Source: Streptomyces sp. GC420 (GTDB taxonomy: Bacteria > Actinomycetota > Actinomycetes > Streptomycetales > Streptomycetaceae). From it: 42,042 nt of DNA. How positions within the stretch are numbered: the first letter of the stretch is position 1; each line of letters begins with the position of its first letter. The stretch covers positions 1 to 42,042 of the forward strand of contig NZ_JAAAXQ010000016.1 of assembly GCF_009916105.1 (NCBI RefSeq). The letters run 5' to 3'. Position numbers and translations under genes: made by a program. Below are positions 25,639 through 33,788 of the stretch, piece after piece. The notes beneath the pieces were generated by a model that saw only the letters and a list, made by a program, of their open reading frames with translations, was not told the DNA's origin and did not search any database.

Positions 25639-26537
25639 GCGGCGCGCTCCGCGGCGGTGGCGGACGCGGGGGCCGCCGGAGCGGTGTCCGCGGCGCCCGG
25701 CCCGGTGTCCTTCGGCTGCCAGCCGGGACCGCGCAGGACCCGGCCCGCGCGCTCGCGCCAGCTCGCGGCCGCCCGCAGGTCCCTGGCGATGGCCACGTAC
25801 TCGTGGGTTGCGACGCGCAGCGGGTTGTAGGTGCTGATGTTCTTCGTCAGCCCGTAGACGGGCCGCTCGGTCTCGGGCGTGAACGAGCCGAAGAGACGGT
25901 CCCAGACGATGAGGATCCCGCCGAAGTTGCGGTCCAGGTAGCCGCCCTGCGAGGCGTGGTGCACCCGGTGGTGCGAGGGGGTGTTGAAGACGAACTCGAC
26001 GGGGCGCGGCAGTGTGCCGATCCGTTCGGTGTGGATCCAGAACTGGTAGACGAGGCTGACCGAGGAGCAGAAGGCGACCGCGGCCGGGTGCACTCCGAGC
26101 GCGATCATCGGCACGTAGAACGGCCACGACGTCAGGCTCGTCCAGGGCTGGCGCAGGGCGGTGCTCAGGTTGAACTTCCGGCTGGAGTGGTGCACGACGT
26201 GGCAGGCCCACAGGATGCGGATGACGTGGTGTCCGCGGTGGCTCCAGTAGTAGAAGAAGTCCTGTGCGAGCAGCATCAGCGGGATCGTCCACCACAGGAC
26301 CGGGACCCGGAACGGGGTGAACTCGTATATCGCGGCGTAAATCGCCACGATCGGTATTTTCCAGAAGGCGTCGAAGAGCAGACTCCCCAGTCCCATACCG
26401 ATACTGGTCGCGGCATCCTTCGTCTCGTACCCCTCCGCGTCCTCGTCGGGATGGATGCGATAGCTCACGATCTCGACGACGGTGAGCAGGAGGAAGGCGG
26501 GTATGGACCACAGCACGACATCGGGCAGGTTCGGCAT
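25635..26537 (-). CDS. Sterol desaturase / fatty-acid hydroxylase superfamily (AGMO-like) protein
   Basis: A 300-aa integral membrane di-iron enzyme. The histidine boxes are present: HRGHH (in FFYYWSHRGHHVIR), HVVHHSSRKFN (H-x-x-H-H), and HHRVHHAS, plus HASQGGYLDRNFGGILIVWDRLFGSF, the block typical of this superfamily. Four to five hydrophobic segments surround them. Members hydroxylate or desaturate lipid tails. One branch, alkylglycerol monooxygenase (TMEM195), oxidises ether lipids. The arrangement with a lysoplasmalogenase-like gene (4-bp overlap) favours an ether-lipid role, but plain fatty-acid or sterol substrates remain possible. The tail (about 265-300) is Ala/Pro-rich. Confidence 0.87.
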   Translation of the reverse strand: MPNLPDVVLWSIPAFLLLTVVEIVSYRIHPDEDAEGYETKDAATSIGMGLGSLLFDAFWKIPIVAIYAAIYEFTPFRVPVLWWTIPLMLLAQDFFYYWSHRGHHVIRILWACHVVHHSSRKFNLSTALRQPWTSLTSWPFYVPMIALGVHPAAVAFCSSVSLVYQFWIHTERIGTLPRPVEFVFNTPSHHRVHHASQGGYLDRNFGGILIVWDRLFGSFTPETERPVYGLTKNISTYNPLRVATHEYVAIARDLRAAASWRERAGRVLRGPGWQPKDTGPGAADTAPAAPASATAAERAA

Positions 26538-26725
26538 GGCGGCACGATAGGTCCGCCCGGCGGGCGCCCGCTAGATGTGGTTACCGCTGAGTATTCGTAA
26601 GCGTCGCCGAACACTCGCGGGGACTGGCAGGGATGACGCCGGGTGAACTCCCCGGCCGGTGGGCGCGTTCGGGCCGGCCGGTCCGGCGCACGGCGTGTCA
26701 GTCCGGGCCCGTATCCTCATGGACC

Positions 26726-27772
26726 ATGCTCGAAGACCGTACGACCGCAGCCTCTTGGCCGGCCGCGTACCCACAGGGGTACGCGGTCGTCGACGTGGAG
26801 ACCACCGGCCTCGCCCGTGACGACCGGATAGTGTCGGCTGCCGTCTACCGGCTCGACTCACAGGGCAATGTGGAGGACCACTGGTATTCGACGGTCAATC
26901 CGCAGCGTGATCCCGGGCCCGTGTGGATCCACGGCCTGACGAGCGCGATGCTCGCCGACGCGCCCCTGTTCCCGGACATCGCCGGGGAGCTGTCGGCGCG
27001 GCTCGACGGGCGGGTCCTCGTCGCGCACAACGCGGCCTTCGACTGGTCCATGCTGGCGCGGGAGTTCGCGCGCGCCCGGCTCACCGCTCCGGTCAGGCAG
27101 CGGCTGTGCACCATCGCGCTGGCGAAGGAGCTGGCGCTCCCGCTGCCGAACCACAAGCTGGAGTCGCTCGCCGCGCACTACGGCGTGGTGCAGGAGCGCG
27201 CGCACCACGCGCTCGACGACGCCCGGGTGCTCGCCGAGGCGTTCCGGCCGAGCCTGCACCGCGCGGCGCGGGACGGGCTGCGGCTGCCGCTGCTCGAGTG
27301 CCGCCCGCTGACGGAGTGGACCGAGTCCCCGGTCACCCCGAGGGCCGGCCACCGGCCGCCGTACGGGCACGGCAGCTGGCGCCCCTCCCGCAAGCGCCCG
27401 CCGTGCCCCTATCCGAACCCCGGGCGTTACGAAACGGGCAAACCGCTGATGCAGGGCATGCGCGTGGCGTTCTCCGGCGACACCTCGGTCGACCGCGAAC
27501 TGCTGGAGGACCGGGCGGCCGAGGCCGGACTGCACATCGCGTCAGGCGTCTCCCGGCTCACCAGCCTCCTGGTCACCAACGACCCGGACTCGGGCACGTC
27601 GAAGACGGTCAAGGCGCGGTCCTTCGGTACGCCGATCGTCGACGAGGCGGCCTTCGCCCAGCTGCTCCGGGACGTGGCCCCGGCCGCCTCCCCGGTGCCC
27701 GCGCCCCGGACCGCGGCGGCCGGTGCGGGGGCGCGGACGGCAGCGGGGAGCACGGCGCAGACAAAGGAGTGA
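26726..27772 (+). CDS. DEDDh 3'-5' exonuclease with BRCT-like domain
   Basis: A 348-aa DnaQ-like exonuclease. ExoI is VVDVETTG (about 22-29; D and E metal ligands), ExoII is LVAHNAAFDWSML (N and D), and ExoIII is HHALDDARVLAEAF (H and D of DEDDh). A linker with a Pro-rich stretch leads to a BRCT-like domain (about 237-325): MQGMRVAFSGDTSVDRELLEDRAAEAGLHIASGVSRLTSLLVTND, then GTPIVDEAAFAQLL. Such proteins may process DNA ends in repair, with BRCT binding a partner or DNA. ATG 26726 has no ribosome site. A TATCCT at 26712-26717 would start RNA close to the ATG (leaderless). The substrate is unknown and DNA is more likely than RNA. Confidence 0.88.
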   Translation: MLEDRTTAASWPAAYPQGYAVVDVETTGLARDDRIVSAAVYRLDSQGNVEDHWYSTVNPQRDPGPVWIHGLTSAMLADAPLFPDIAGELSARLDGRVLVAHNAAFDWSMLAREFARARLTAPVRQRLCTIALAKELALPLPNHKLESLAAHYGVVQERAHHALDDARVLAEAFRPSLHRAARDGLRLPLLECRPLTEWTESPVTPRAGHRPPYGHGSWRPSRKRPPCPYPNPGRYETGKPLMQGMRVAFSGDTSVDRELLEDRAAEAGLHIASGVSRLTSLLVTNDPDSGTSKTVKARSFGTPIVDEAAFAQLLRDVAPAASPVPAPRTAAAGAGARTAAGSTAQTKE

Positions 27773-27836
27773 ACCGGGCGCGACTCGCCCGGTGCCCGCT
27801 CGCCCGCCGCCGCCCTCGCGCCGCACTCTGTGGCGC

Positions 27837-28070
27837 ATGGCACGTTGCGAGGTCTGCGGAAACGATTACGGCATGTCCTTCGAGGTGCACGCGCAGGGCG
27901 TCGTGCACGTCTTCGACTGTTTCGCCTGCGCCATCCATCGCATGGCACCCATCTGCGAGCACTGTCGCGTCCAGATCATCGGCCAGGGGGTCGAGGTCCA
28001 GGGCCACTGGTACTGCGGTGGGCACTGCGCCCGCGCCGAGGGGAGGACGGGCATCGTCGACAAGGTCTGA
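27837..28070 (+). CDS. Small Cys-rich (zinc-ribbon-like) protein
   Basis: A 77-aa protein dense in Cys/His. It has CEVCGNDYG at 4-7, a block VHVFDCFACAIHRM, then ICEHCRVQIIGQGVEVQGHWYCGGHCAR. Three C-x2-C pairs and a C-x3-C pair could bind two zinc ions. It resembles small 'metallothionein-like' or LIM/zinc-ribbon proteins annotated in actinobacteria. Which ion it binds, and what it does, is not known from sequence. The ATG at 27837 begins MARCEVCGN. It lies 64 bp after the exonuclease gene on the same strand. No ribosome site is obvious. Confidence 0.75.
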   Translation: MARCEVCGNDYGMSFEVHAQGVVHVFDCFACAIHRMAPICEHCRVQIIGQGVEVQGHWYCGGHCARAEGRTGIVDKV

Positions 28071-28161
28071 CCGTGCGCGCACCCCGGTCTCCCCGTACTT
28101 CCCCGGCCCTCTGGCGGCACCCGCCGCGAGAGGGCCGTTCCGTTCCGGGTACCGTCGAGGG

Positions 28162-28980
28162 GTGTACCGCTTCCTGTTGTCCCGGCAGTGGGTGATCCTC
28201 ACCCTCGTCTGCCTCGGCCTCATCCCCACCATGGTCGAGCTGGGGTTCTGGCAGTTCCACCGCCACGAGAACCGGGTGGAGCGCAACCAGCGGATCGCGG
28301 ACGCCCTGACCGCCGACCCCGTGCCCGTCCAGCGGCTCACCTCCCCGGGTCACGAGGTGCCGGACGAGGACCGCTGGCACCCGGTGACCGCAACAGGCAC
28401 CTTCGACGGCGAACACGAAGTGGTGGTGCGCCGCAGGACGGCCGCCGACGAGCAGACCATCGGCTTCTACGTCGTCACCCCGCTGGTCCTCAAGGACGGC
28501 GGCACCGTGCTCGTCAACCGCGGCTGGGTCGCGCCCGGCGCCGACCAGACCGCCTATCCGGACGTCCCGGCCGCGCCGAAGGGCGAGGTGACGGTCACCG
28601 GGCGGCTGATGCCGGACGAGACGACCGAGGCGAGCGGCATCAAGGACCTCGCCGGGCTGCCCGACCGCCAGGTCATGCTCATCAACAGCGAGCAGCGGGC
28701 GAAGGCCCTGGGCCGCGAAGTGCTCGGCGGGTACATCGAGCTGACCGCGCCCGAGCCCAGGGGCGGCAAGCCCGAGCCGGTCGCCGAGCCGGACCACGAC
28801 AGCATCGGCACGCACATGGCGTACGCCGTGCAGTGGTGGCTGTTCGCGGCGGGCGTGCCGGTCGGCTGGGTGGTCCTGGTCAGACGGGAGCGCAGGGACC
28901 GGCTCGCCGAGGCCGCCAAGGACCGGGGCGACGGGCAGGCCGGCGCGCCCCGGTTGCCGGAGCCCGCCGCGGCGGACTGA
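28162..28980 (+). CDS. SURF1-family cytochrome oxidase assembly protein
   Basis: A 272-aa SURF1 protein, needed for haem a insertion into aa3-type cytochrome oxidase. Two membrane helices bracket the periplasmic domain: WVILTLVCLGLIPTMVELGFWQFHR near the start (with the family 'xGxWQxxR' pattern) and VQWWLFAAGVPVGWVVLVRRERR near the end. Conserved SURF1 blocks are FDGEHEVVVRRR, GFYVVTPLVLKDGGTVLVNRGWV and the late HMAYAVQWW. The start is GTG 28162 (MYRFLLSRQW), close behind a GAGG that is probably too near to be a ribosome site, so leaderless initiation is possible. Confidence 0.92.
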   Translation: MYRFLLSRQWVILTLVCLGLIPTMVELGFWQFHRHENRVERNQRIADALTADPVPVQRLTSPGHEVPDEDRWHPVTATGTFDGEHEVVVRRRTAADEQTIGFYVVTPLVLKDGGTVLVNRGWVAPGADQTAYPDVPAAPKGEVTVTGRLMPDETTEASGIKDLAGLPDRQVMLINSEQRAKALGREVLGGYIELTAPEPRGGKPEPVAEPDHDSIGTHMAYAVQWWLFAAGVPVGWVVLVRRERRDRLAEAAKDRGDGQAGAPRLPEPAAAD

Positions 28981-29001
28981 GAACGCCGGGCGGCGCCGAC
29001 G

Positions 29002-29059
29002 GCACACCGTCAGGCGCACACCGCAGCCAGCGCACCGTCAGGCAGCGCACCGTCAGCCG
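29002..29059. repeat. Short imperfect repeats after SURF1
   Basis: Three near copies of GCRCACCGTCAGSC (29002-29015, 29030-29043, 29045-29058) with one more degenerate unit between. They lie in the 285-bp gap before the GH15 gene, which otherwise holds no gene. Confidence 0.6.
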
Positions 29060-29265
29060 GGCCCGTCGGCGGCGTATCCCCCTTCCGAGTGACATACGTC
29101 CCCGCCTCCGGGGCGCGGGACTCCGGGCCGCCGGCGAGCAGTCCGACGCCCCAGAAGTGACCGAAAGCAGGCAGAAGCGGGCAGAATTGTGCGGACCCGC
29201 GGGTGACTCGCTGGACTGGCGGCGGAGCGCTTTTGTCACCGGTGAGCGGGGGAAGGCGGCTCTGC

Positions 29266-31053
29266 GTGGCGCTACGCATAGAGGACTACGCCCTCATCGG
29301 CGACCTTCAGACCTCCGCCCTGGTGGGCACCGACGGGTCCGTCGACTGGCTCTGTCTGCCCCGCTTCGACTCCGGGGCCTGCTTCGCCGCGCTCCTCGGC
29401 GACCACGAGAACGGGCACTGGCGGCTCGCCCCGGCGGACGCGGGACCGACCTGCACCTGCCGCTCCTACGTCGACGGCTCGCTCGTCCTGGAGACCTTCT
29501 GGGAGACCCCGTCCGGCGCCGTCAAGGTGACCGACTTCATGCCTCAGCGTGACCGCGCGCCCGATCTGATGCGGATCGTCGAGGGGATCTCCGGCAGCGT
29601 CGACATGGTCGGCGAACTGCGGCTGCGCTTCGACTACGGCCGGGTCGTGCCCTGGGTGAGGCGTGTCGACGGGCACCGGGTCGCCGTCGCCGGCCCCGAC
29701 TCGATGTGGCTGCGCTCCGAGCCCGAGGTGAAGACGTACGGCAAGGGCCTCAGCACCTGTTCGGAGTTCACGGTCCGCAAGGGCGAGCGGGTCTCCTTCG
29801 TCCTGACCTGGCATCCCTCGCACGAGCCGCGCCCCCGGCAGGTGGACCCTGGCAAGGCGCTGGCGGGCAGCCTCGCGGACTGGCGGGAGTGGTCCGGCCG
29901 GTGCACGTACCGAGGGCCTCACCGGGACGCCGTACTGCGCTCGCTCATCACCCTCAAGGCACTGACCCACCAGCCTACCGGCGGCATCGTCGCCGCTCCC
30001 ACCACCTCCCTGCCCGAGGGCATCGGAGGCGTCCGCAACTGGGACTACCGCTTCTGCTGGCTGCGCGACTCCACCCTGACGCTGGGCGCGCTGCTCAGCG
30101 CCGGCTACCAGAAGGAGGCCGTCGCCTGGCGGGACTGGCTGCTGCGCGCCGTCGCGGGCGATCCCGCCGACCTGCAGATCATGTACGGCCTCGGGGGCGA
30201 GCGCAGGATCCCCGAGACGGAGCTGCCCTGGCTCGCCGGGTTCGAGGACTCGGTCCCGGTGCGCATCGGCAACGCCGCCGTCGATCAGCTGCAGCTCGAT
30301 GTGTACGGCGAGGTCATCGACAGCCTCCATGTCGCCCGCGCCGCGGGAATGCCCACCAAGAAGCACGCCTGGTCGCTCCAGCAGGCCCTGCTCGACTTCC
30401 TGGAGTCGAACTGGCGCCGGCCGGACCAGGGCCTGTGGGAGGTGCGCGGACCGCGCCGGCACTTCGTGCACTCCAAGGTGATGGCCTGGGTGGCCGCCGA
30501 CCGTGCCGTGCGGCTGCTGGAATCGGGTGCCGAGCATTCGGGCGACCTCGACGCGTGGCGCAGGATGCGCGACGAGGTGCACCGGGAGGTCTGCGAGAAG
30601 GGCTACGACGCCGAGCGGGGCACCTTCACCCAGTACTACGGCTCCGCCGAACTGGATGCCGCGACACTGCTGATCCCCCGCTTCGGCTTCCTGCCCGCCG
30701 ACGACCCCAGGGTCGTCGGTACGGTCGACGCGGTCCGGCGGGACCTGGGCCACCACGGTCTCGTACGCCGTTACAGCACCGACGGTGTGACGGTGGACGG
30801 CCTGCCCGGCAGTGAAGGAACCTTCCTGGCCTGCTCCTTCTGGCTGGCGGACGCGCTGCACCGCATCGGCCGCGAGCGGGCGGCGCACGAGCTGTTCGAG
30901 CGGCTGCTGGCCCTGCGCAACGACGTGGGCCTGCTCGCGGAGGAGTACGACCCGGTGTCCGGCCGCCAGCTCGGCAATTTCCCCCAGGCGTTCAGCCACA
31001 TCGGGCTGATCGGCACCGCCCTCGCCCTCGGCGGGGAGGAGACGGCAGGATAG
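29266..31053 (+). CDS. Glycoside hydrolase family 15 protein (glucoamylase/trehalase type)
   Basis: A 595-aa GH15 enzyme without signal peptide. The N-terminal domain starts RIEDYALIGDLQTSALVGTDGSVDWLCLPRFDS, typical of the actinobacterial intracellular GH15 group. The (alpha/alpha)6 barrel holds GGVRNWDYRFCWLRDSTLTLGAL (substrate pocket). The general-acid region is QGLWEVRGPRRHFVHSKVMAW and the general-base region is GLLAEEYDPVSGRQLGNFPQAFSHIGLI. Members of this group in mycobacteria and streptomycetes have been found to be trehalases, so trehalose or short alpha-glucans are likely substrates. The GTG start at 29266 has GGAAGG upstream. The frame extends to 29203 but that part is not conserved. 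It is followed after 5 bp by an SDR gene. Confidence 0.92.
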   Translation: MALRIEDYALIGDLQTSALVGTDGSVDWLCLPRFDSGACFAALLGDHENGHWRLAPADAGPTCTCRSYVDGSLVLETFWETPSGAVKVTDFMPQRDRAPDLMRIVEGISGSVDMVGELRLRFDYGRVVPWVRRVDGHRVAVAGPDSMWLRSEPEVKTYGKGLSTCSEFTVRKGERVSFVLTWHPSHEPRPRQVDPGKALAGSLADWREWSGRCTYRGPHRDAVLRSLITLKALTHQPTGGIVAAPTTSLPEGIGGVRNWDYRFCWLRDSTLTLGALLSAGYQKEAVAWRDWLLRAVAGDPADLQIMYGLGGERRIPETELPWLAGFEDSVPVRIGNAAVDQLQLDVYGEVIDSLHVARAAGMPTKKHAWSLQQALLDFLESNWRRPDQGLWEVRGPRRHFVHSKVMAWVAADRAVRLLESGAEHSGDLDAWRRMRDEVHREVCEKGYDAERGTFTQYYGSAELDAATLLIPRFGFLPADDPRVVGTVDAVRRDLGHHGLVRRYSTDGVTVDGLPGSEGTFLACSFWLADALHRIGRERAAHELFERLLALRNDVGLLAEEYDPVSGRQLGNFPQAFSHIGLIGTALALGGEETAG

Positions 31054-31058
31054 GGGCT

Positions 31059-31814
31059 ATGGATCTTGGACTGAAGGACCGTGTGTACGTGGTGACCGGG
31101 GCGAGCCGCGGGCTCGGCTTCGCATCCGCGCGTGAACTGGTCGCGGACGGGGCGAAGGTCGTCGTCTCCGGCCGCGACGAGAAGTCGGTCGCGGACGCGG
31201 CCGCGGAGCTGGGCGAGGGCGCGGTCGGCGTGGTCGCCGACAACGCCGACCCCGCCTCGGCCGGGCGGCTGATCGCCGCCGCCCGCGAGCACTTCGGCCG
31301 TTTCGACGGTGTGCTCGTCAGCGTCGGCGGCCCGGCGCCCGGCTTCGCCGCGGACAACACGGACGAGCAGTGGCAGGCCGCGTTCGAGTCGGTGTTCCTG
31401 GGAGCCGTGCGGCTGGCCAGGGCCGCGGCGGCCGAGCTGGGAGAGGGCGGGGCCATCGCCTTCGTCCTGTCCGGGTCCGTGTACGAGCCGATCCCCGGCC
31501 TCACCATCTCCAACGGGCTCCGCCCGGGGCTCGCGGGGTTCGCCAAGTCGCTGGCCGACGAGGTGGGACCGCGTGGCATCCGCGTGGTGGGCGTGCTGCC
31601 CGGCCGGATCTACACCGACCGGATGAAGCAGCTCGACGAGCTGTCCGGCGACCCGGACGCGACGCGCGCGGCCAACGAGTCCCGCATCCCGCTGCGCCGC
31701 TACGGCACCCCGGCGGAGTTCGGCCGCACCGCGGCCTTCCTCCTCTCGCCCGCGGCGTCGTACATCACCGGAGTGATGCTCTCGGTGGACGGCGGCGCGC
31801 GGCACGGCTTCTGA
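31059..31814 (+). CDS. Atypical SDR-family oxidoreductase lacking the Tyr/Lys active site
   Basis: A 251-aa short-chain dehydrogenase fold: TGASRGLG at 13-20 for NAD(P), VSVGG replacing the usual NNAG, and the C-terminal SYITGVMLSVDGGARHGF. The catalytic YxxxK is absent: the aligned residues are S151 and R155 in ISNGLRPGLAGFAKSLADE. The catalytic Asn region reads SVFLG instead of N-x-x-G. Ser140 (LSGSVYEP) is kept. A family of SDR proteins with S-N-x-x-R is known to me as a variant lineage of unclear activity. Its ATG lies 5 bp past the GH15 stop, so they share a message. The product may be a non-canonical enzyme or a binding protein. Confidence 0.85.
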   Translation: MDLGLKDRVYVVTGASRGLGFASARELVADGAKVVVSGRDEKSVADAAAELGEGAVGVVADNADPASAGRLIAAAREHFGRFDGVLVSVGGPAPGFAADNTDEQWQAAFESVFLGAVRLARAAAAELGEGGAIAFVLSGSVYEPIPGLTISNGLRPGLAGFAKSLADEVGPRGIRVVGVLPGRIYTDRMKQLDELSGDPDATRAANESRIPLRRYGTPAEFGRTAAFLLSPAASYITGVMLSVDGGARHGF

Positions 31815-31865
31815 CCCACGGAAGCCGTGAGCGACCCGTCCCCCGCGGCGGCAGGCCCCCGGCTC

Positions 31866-31941
31866 GACCGCCCGGCCGGGGGATCGTCCTCCCGTACGCC
31901 CCACGGGCCGTGCCGCCCCTGGCTCCCCCGGCCGGGCGGTC
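31866..31941 (+). terminator. 18-bp perfect inverted repeat after the GH15-SDR operon
   Basis: GACCGCCCGGCCGGGGGA (31866-31883) pairs perfectly with TCCCCCGGCCGGGCGGTC (31924-31941). The 40-nt loop contains a smaller CCCGT/ACGGG stem. It starts 52 bp past the SDR stop. It is probably a terminator. The long loop is unusual. Confidence 0.65.
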
Positions 31942-32501
31942 AGGAACCTGCAACCGGTCGGCTGCCCCGCACCCGCCACGCCCCGGCCGGGCCGGGCGGC
32001 CGATGGAAAGCAACGACGGCCGGACGCGCCCAGGGACGCACCCCGCACCCGGCCGGGGCGGGCCGGTCACAGGGTGGGGCAGCCCGGCGCACCCACGGAC
32101 GGCACCGGCGCACCCGCCCCGGGCACACACCCGGGCCGAAGGCCCCGCAGGGCCGGGCCCGGAACCACAGCCCCGCACGGAACCGGCGACCGACAGCCAT
32201 ACGGCCGGACCCCGGCCCGGGCAGGCGGGCCGACCGCAGGATGCGGCACCGCTTCCACGGACGACACAAACACACCCGCCCCGGGCACACACCCGGGCCG
32301 AAGGCCCGGCAGCAGCAGGCCCCGGCGGGGGCACGTCGGCACCGGCGCCACTGGCCGAAGGGGCGAGGTCGGAGAGGCGCCGCCGTGCCGTGGCATGCGC
32401 CCGGACGCTGGGCATCGGCCGGGGTAGGACACCAACCGGGTCGGCGGTCCGGTACCGCCGCAGGTGTCCCGGCCCGGGGGCGGGACCGGCGCCGGGAGAC
32501 G
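31942..32501. repeat. Gene-free stretch with a duplicated 35-bp hairpin element
   Basis: No convincing gene is seen in these 560 bp. Identical 35-bp copies lie at 32111-32145 and 32273-32307 (start CACCCGCCCCGGG, end CCGAAGGCCC). Imperfect similarity extends about 16 bases to the left (ACGGACG shared). Each copy can fold as CCCGGG/CCCGGG around CACACA or as GGGCC-GAA-GGCCC, so the two structures compete. Long open frames here are an effect of high G+C. Confidence 0.7.
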
Positions 32502-33089
32502 TCAGAGCACGCGGCGGGCGCGGTGACGGGCCTCGCGGAGGCGGACCTCGGCGGGCAGGGCAGCGAGGCCGGCCGAGTCGCGGGCGTGGGCCAGCGCGTG
32601 GTCCGTGAGCTCCCGCAGGGTCGCGGCGGGGCGGGCGTACGGTTCCAGGACGAGCCCGGCCCCGACCCGGGGGGCCGTACGGCGCCCGGTGAGCCTCGCC
32701 GTCGCCGACCGCACCCCTTCCATGTCCCCCAGCTCCCGCGTGAGCGCCCCCTCCAGCGCCTTGCCCCGCAGCCGCGCGCCCTCTCCGTCGCCGGAATCCA
32801 CCAGCACCTCGCCGAGCCGGTGCCTCCGGAACTGCGCGAGGAGCCACCACAGGGCGAGGAGCACGAGCAGCGCCAGGACGGAGATGACGGCGGGCCACCA
32901 CCAGCCCTCGTCGCGCCACCTGCCCCGGTCCTCGTCGGCGAGCAGCACGTCCCCGTGCCCGTCGAAGGGCCACCACGACGGCACGTCCGCACCTGCCCCG
33001 GCGGCCAGGACCGCCCCGCCGAGCAGGACGAGGACGAGACCGGCGAGACCGGTCAGCAGCCGGTTGCACACTTTGAGCCGCCTGTTCAC
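32502..33089 (-). CDS. amaP: AmaP-like alkaline shock membrane anchor protein
   Basis: A 195-aa protein of the AmaP family. Two membrane helices (LLTGLAGLVLVLLGGAVLAAG at about 11-31 and WWWPAVISVLALLVLLALWWLLAQFRRHR at about 63-90) are separated by a polar loop. A C-terminal cytoplasmic domain follows, with LRGKALEGALTRELGDMEGVRSATARLTGRRTAPRV. This domain resembles the Asp23-type fold that recruits Asp23 to the membrane in Staphylococcus. The start is GTG 33089, with GGAGG four bases upstream. It is the last gene of a five-gene operon with two Asp23/Gls24 proteins. Confidence 0.85.
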   Translation of the reverse strand: MNRRLKVCNRLLTGLAGLVLVLLGGAVLAAGAGADVPSWWPFDGHGDVLLADEDRGRWRDEGWWWPAVISVLALLVLLALWWLLAQFRRHRLGEVLVDSGDGEGARLRGKALEGALTRELGDMEGVRSATARLTGRRTAPRVGAGLVLEPYARPAATLRELTDHALAHARDSAGLAALPAEVRLREARHRARRVL

Positions 33090-33098
33090 GCCGCCTCC

Positions 33099-33788
33099 CT
33101 ATCCCTTCCGGTTCGCCCGGCGGACGCGTACGGACAGGCCGGGCTCCCTGGCGAGTCCGAGGTCCGGCAGCGCGTCCGCGAACACCGCGTCAAGATCGGC
33201 GTGTACGTCGTCCGGGTCGCGGAAGTGGGACAGAGCCCGCACCTTCACCTTGCGCCGGCCGACGACGACCCGCACGGAGCGTACGCCGGGGACTTCCATG
33301 GCACGGTCGCGCAGCATCAGCTCGGCGGCGGCCCGCGCCAGGGCGGCCCGGACGTCGGAACGGTTGCGCCGCATCGGCAGCAGGCCGCGCAAGCCCGGTG
33401 TGACGGCAAGGACCAGCAGCCAGATGCCGAGCGCCGTGGCCACCGAGGCGCCCGCCAGCACCCAGACGTCGTCCAGCGGCCGCGTGGCGAGTTCGTCGGT
33501 GAGACTGCGGCGCAGGCGCGTCGCGGACCGACCGGCCCGTACCGAGACGATGTCGTACAGCAGCAGGCCCGCGCCCGCCAGGACGACCGCGGCGACCAGC
33601 GCGGCGGGGACCCGGCGCTCCGACCAGAAGCGGCGCTCGCGCCGGTCCTTCACCTCGTCCCCCGGGGCGGGGGTGGGGGGACCGGAGGAAGCGGACCGGT
33701 CGAGTCCCTCCTGCGGCTCTCCCGGACCGGGCGGGGATTCGACGACGGGGAGTTTCCGTGTGCCGCCTTCGGGCGGGGTGTCGCTCAT
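33099..33788 (-). CDS. DUF6286 membrane protein of the Gls24 operon
   Basis: A 229-aa protein. A disordered N terminus (about 1-55, Pro/Gly/Glu-rich) precedes two membrane helices (RVPAALVAAVVLAGAGLLLYDIVSV and VWVLAGASVATALGIWLLVLAVTPG). A cytoplasmic C-terminal domain then follows: RSDVRAALARAAAELMLRDRAMEVPGVRSVRVVVGRRKVKVRALSHF. The C-terminal domain has the same helix-strand pattern as AmaP and the Asp23 proteins. The family (DUF6286) is found beside AmaP in streptomycetes from memory. ATG 33788 overlaps the preceding gene's stop (ATGA). It is probably a second membrane anchor for Asp23-like proteins. Confidence 0.82.
   Translation of the reverse strand: MSDTPPEGGTRKLPVVESPPGPGEPQEGLDRSASSGPPTPAPGDEVKDRRERRFWSERRVPAALVAAVVLAGAGLLLYDIVSVRAGRSATRLRRSLTDELATRPLDDVWVLAGASVATALGIWLLVLAVTPGLRGLLPMRRNRSDVRAALARAAAELMLRDRAMEVPGVRSVRVVVGRRKVKVRALSHFRDPDDVHADLDAVFADALPDLGLAREPGLSVRVRRANRKG

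Noticed and set aside
29203-29265. Upstream extension of the GH15 gene to an ATG at 29203
   Set aside because: The conserved family start is RIEDYALIGDLQTSALVG right after GTG 29266; the extra residues are not conserved in type and include low-complexity Gly/Ser.
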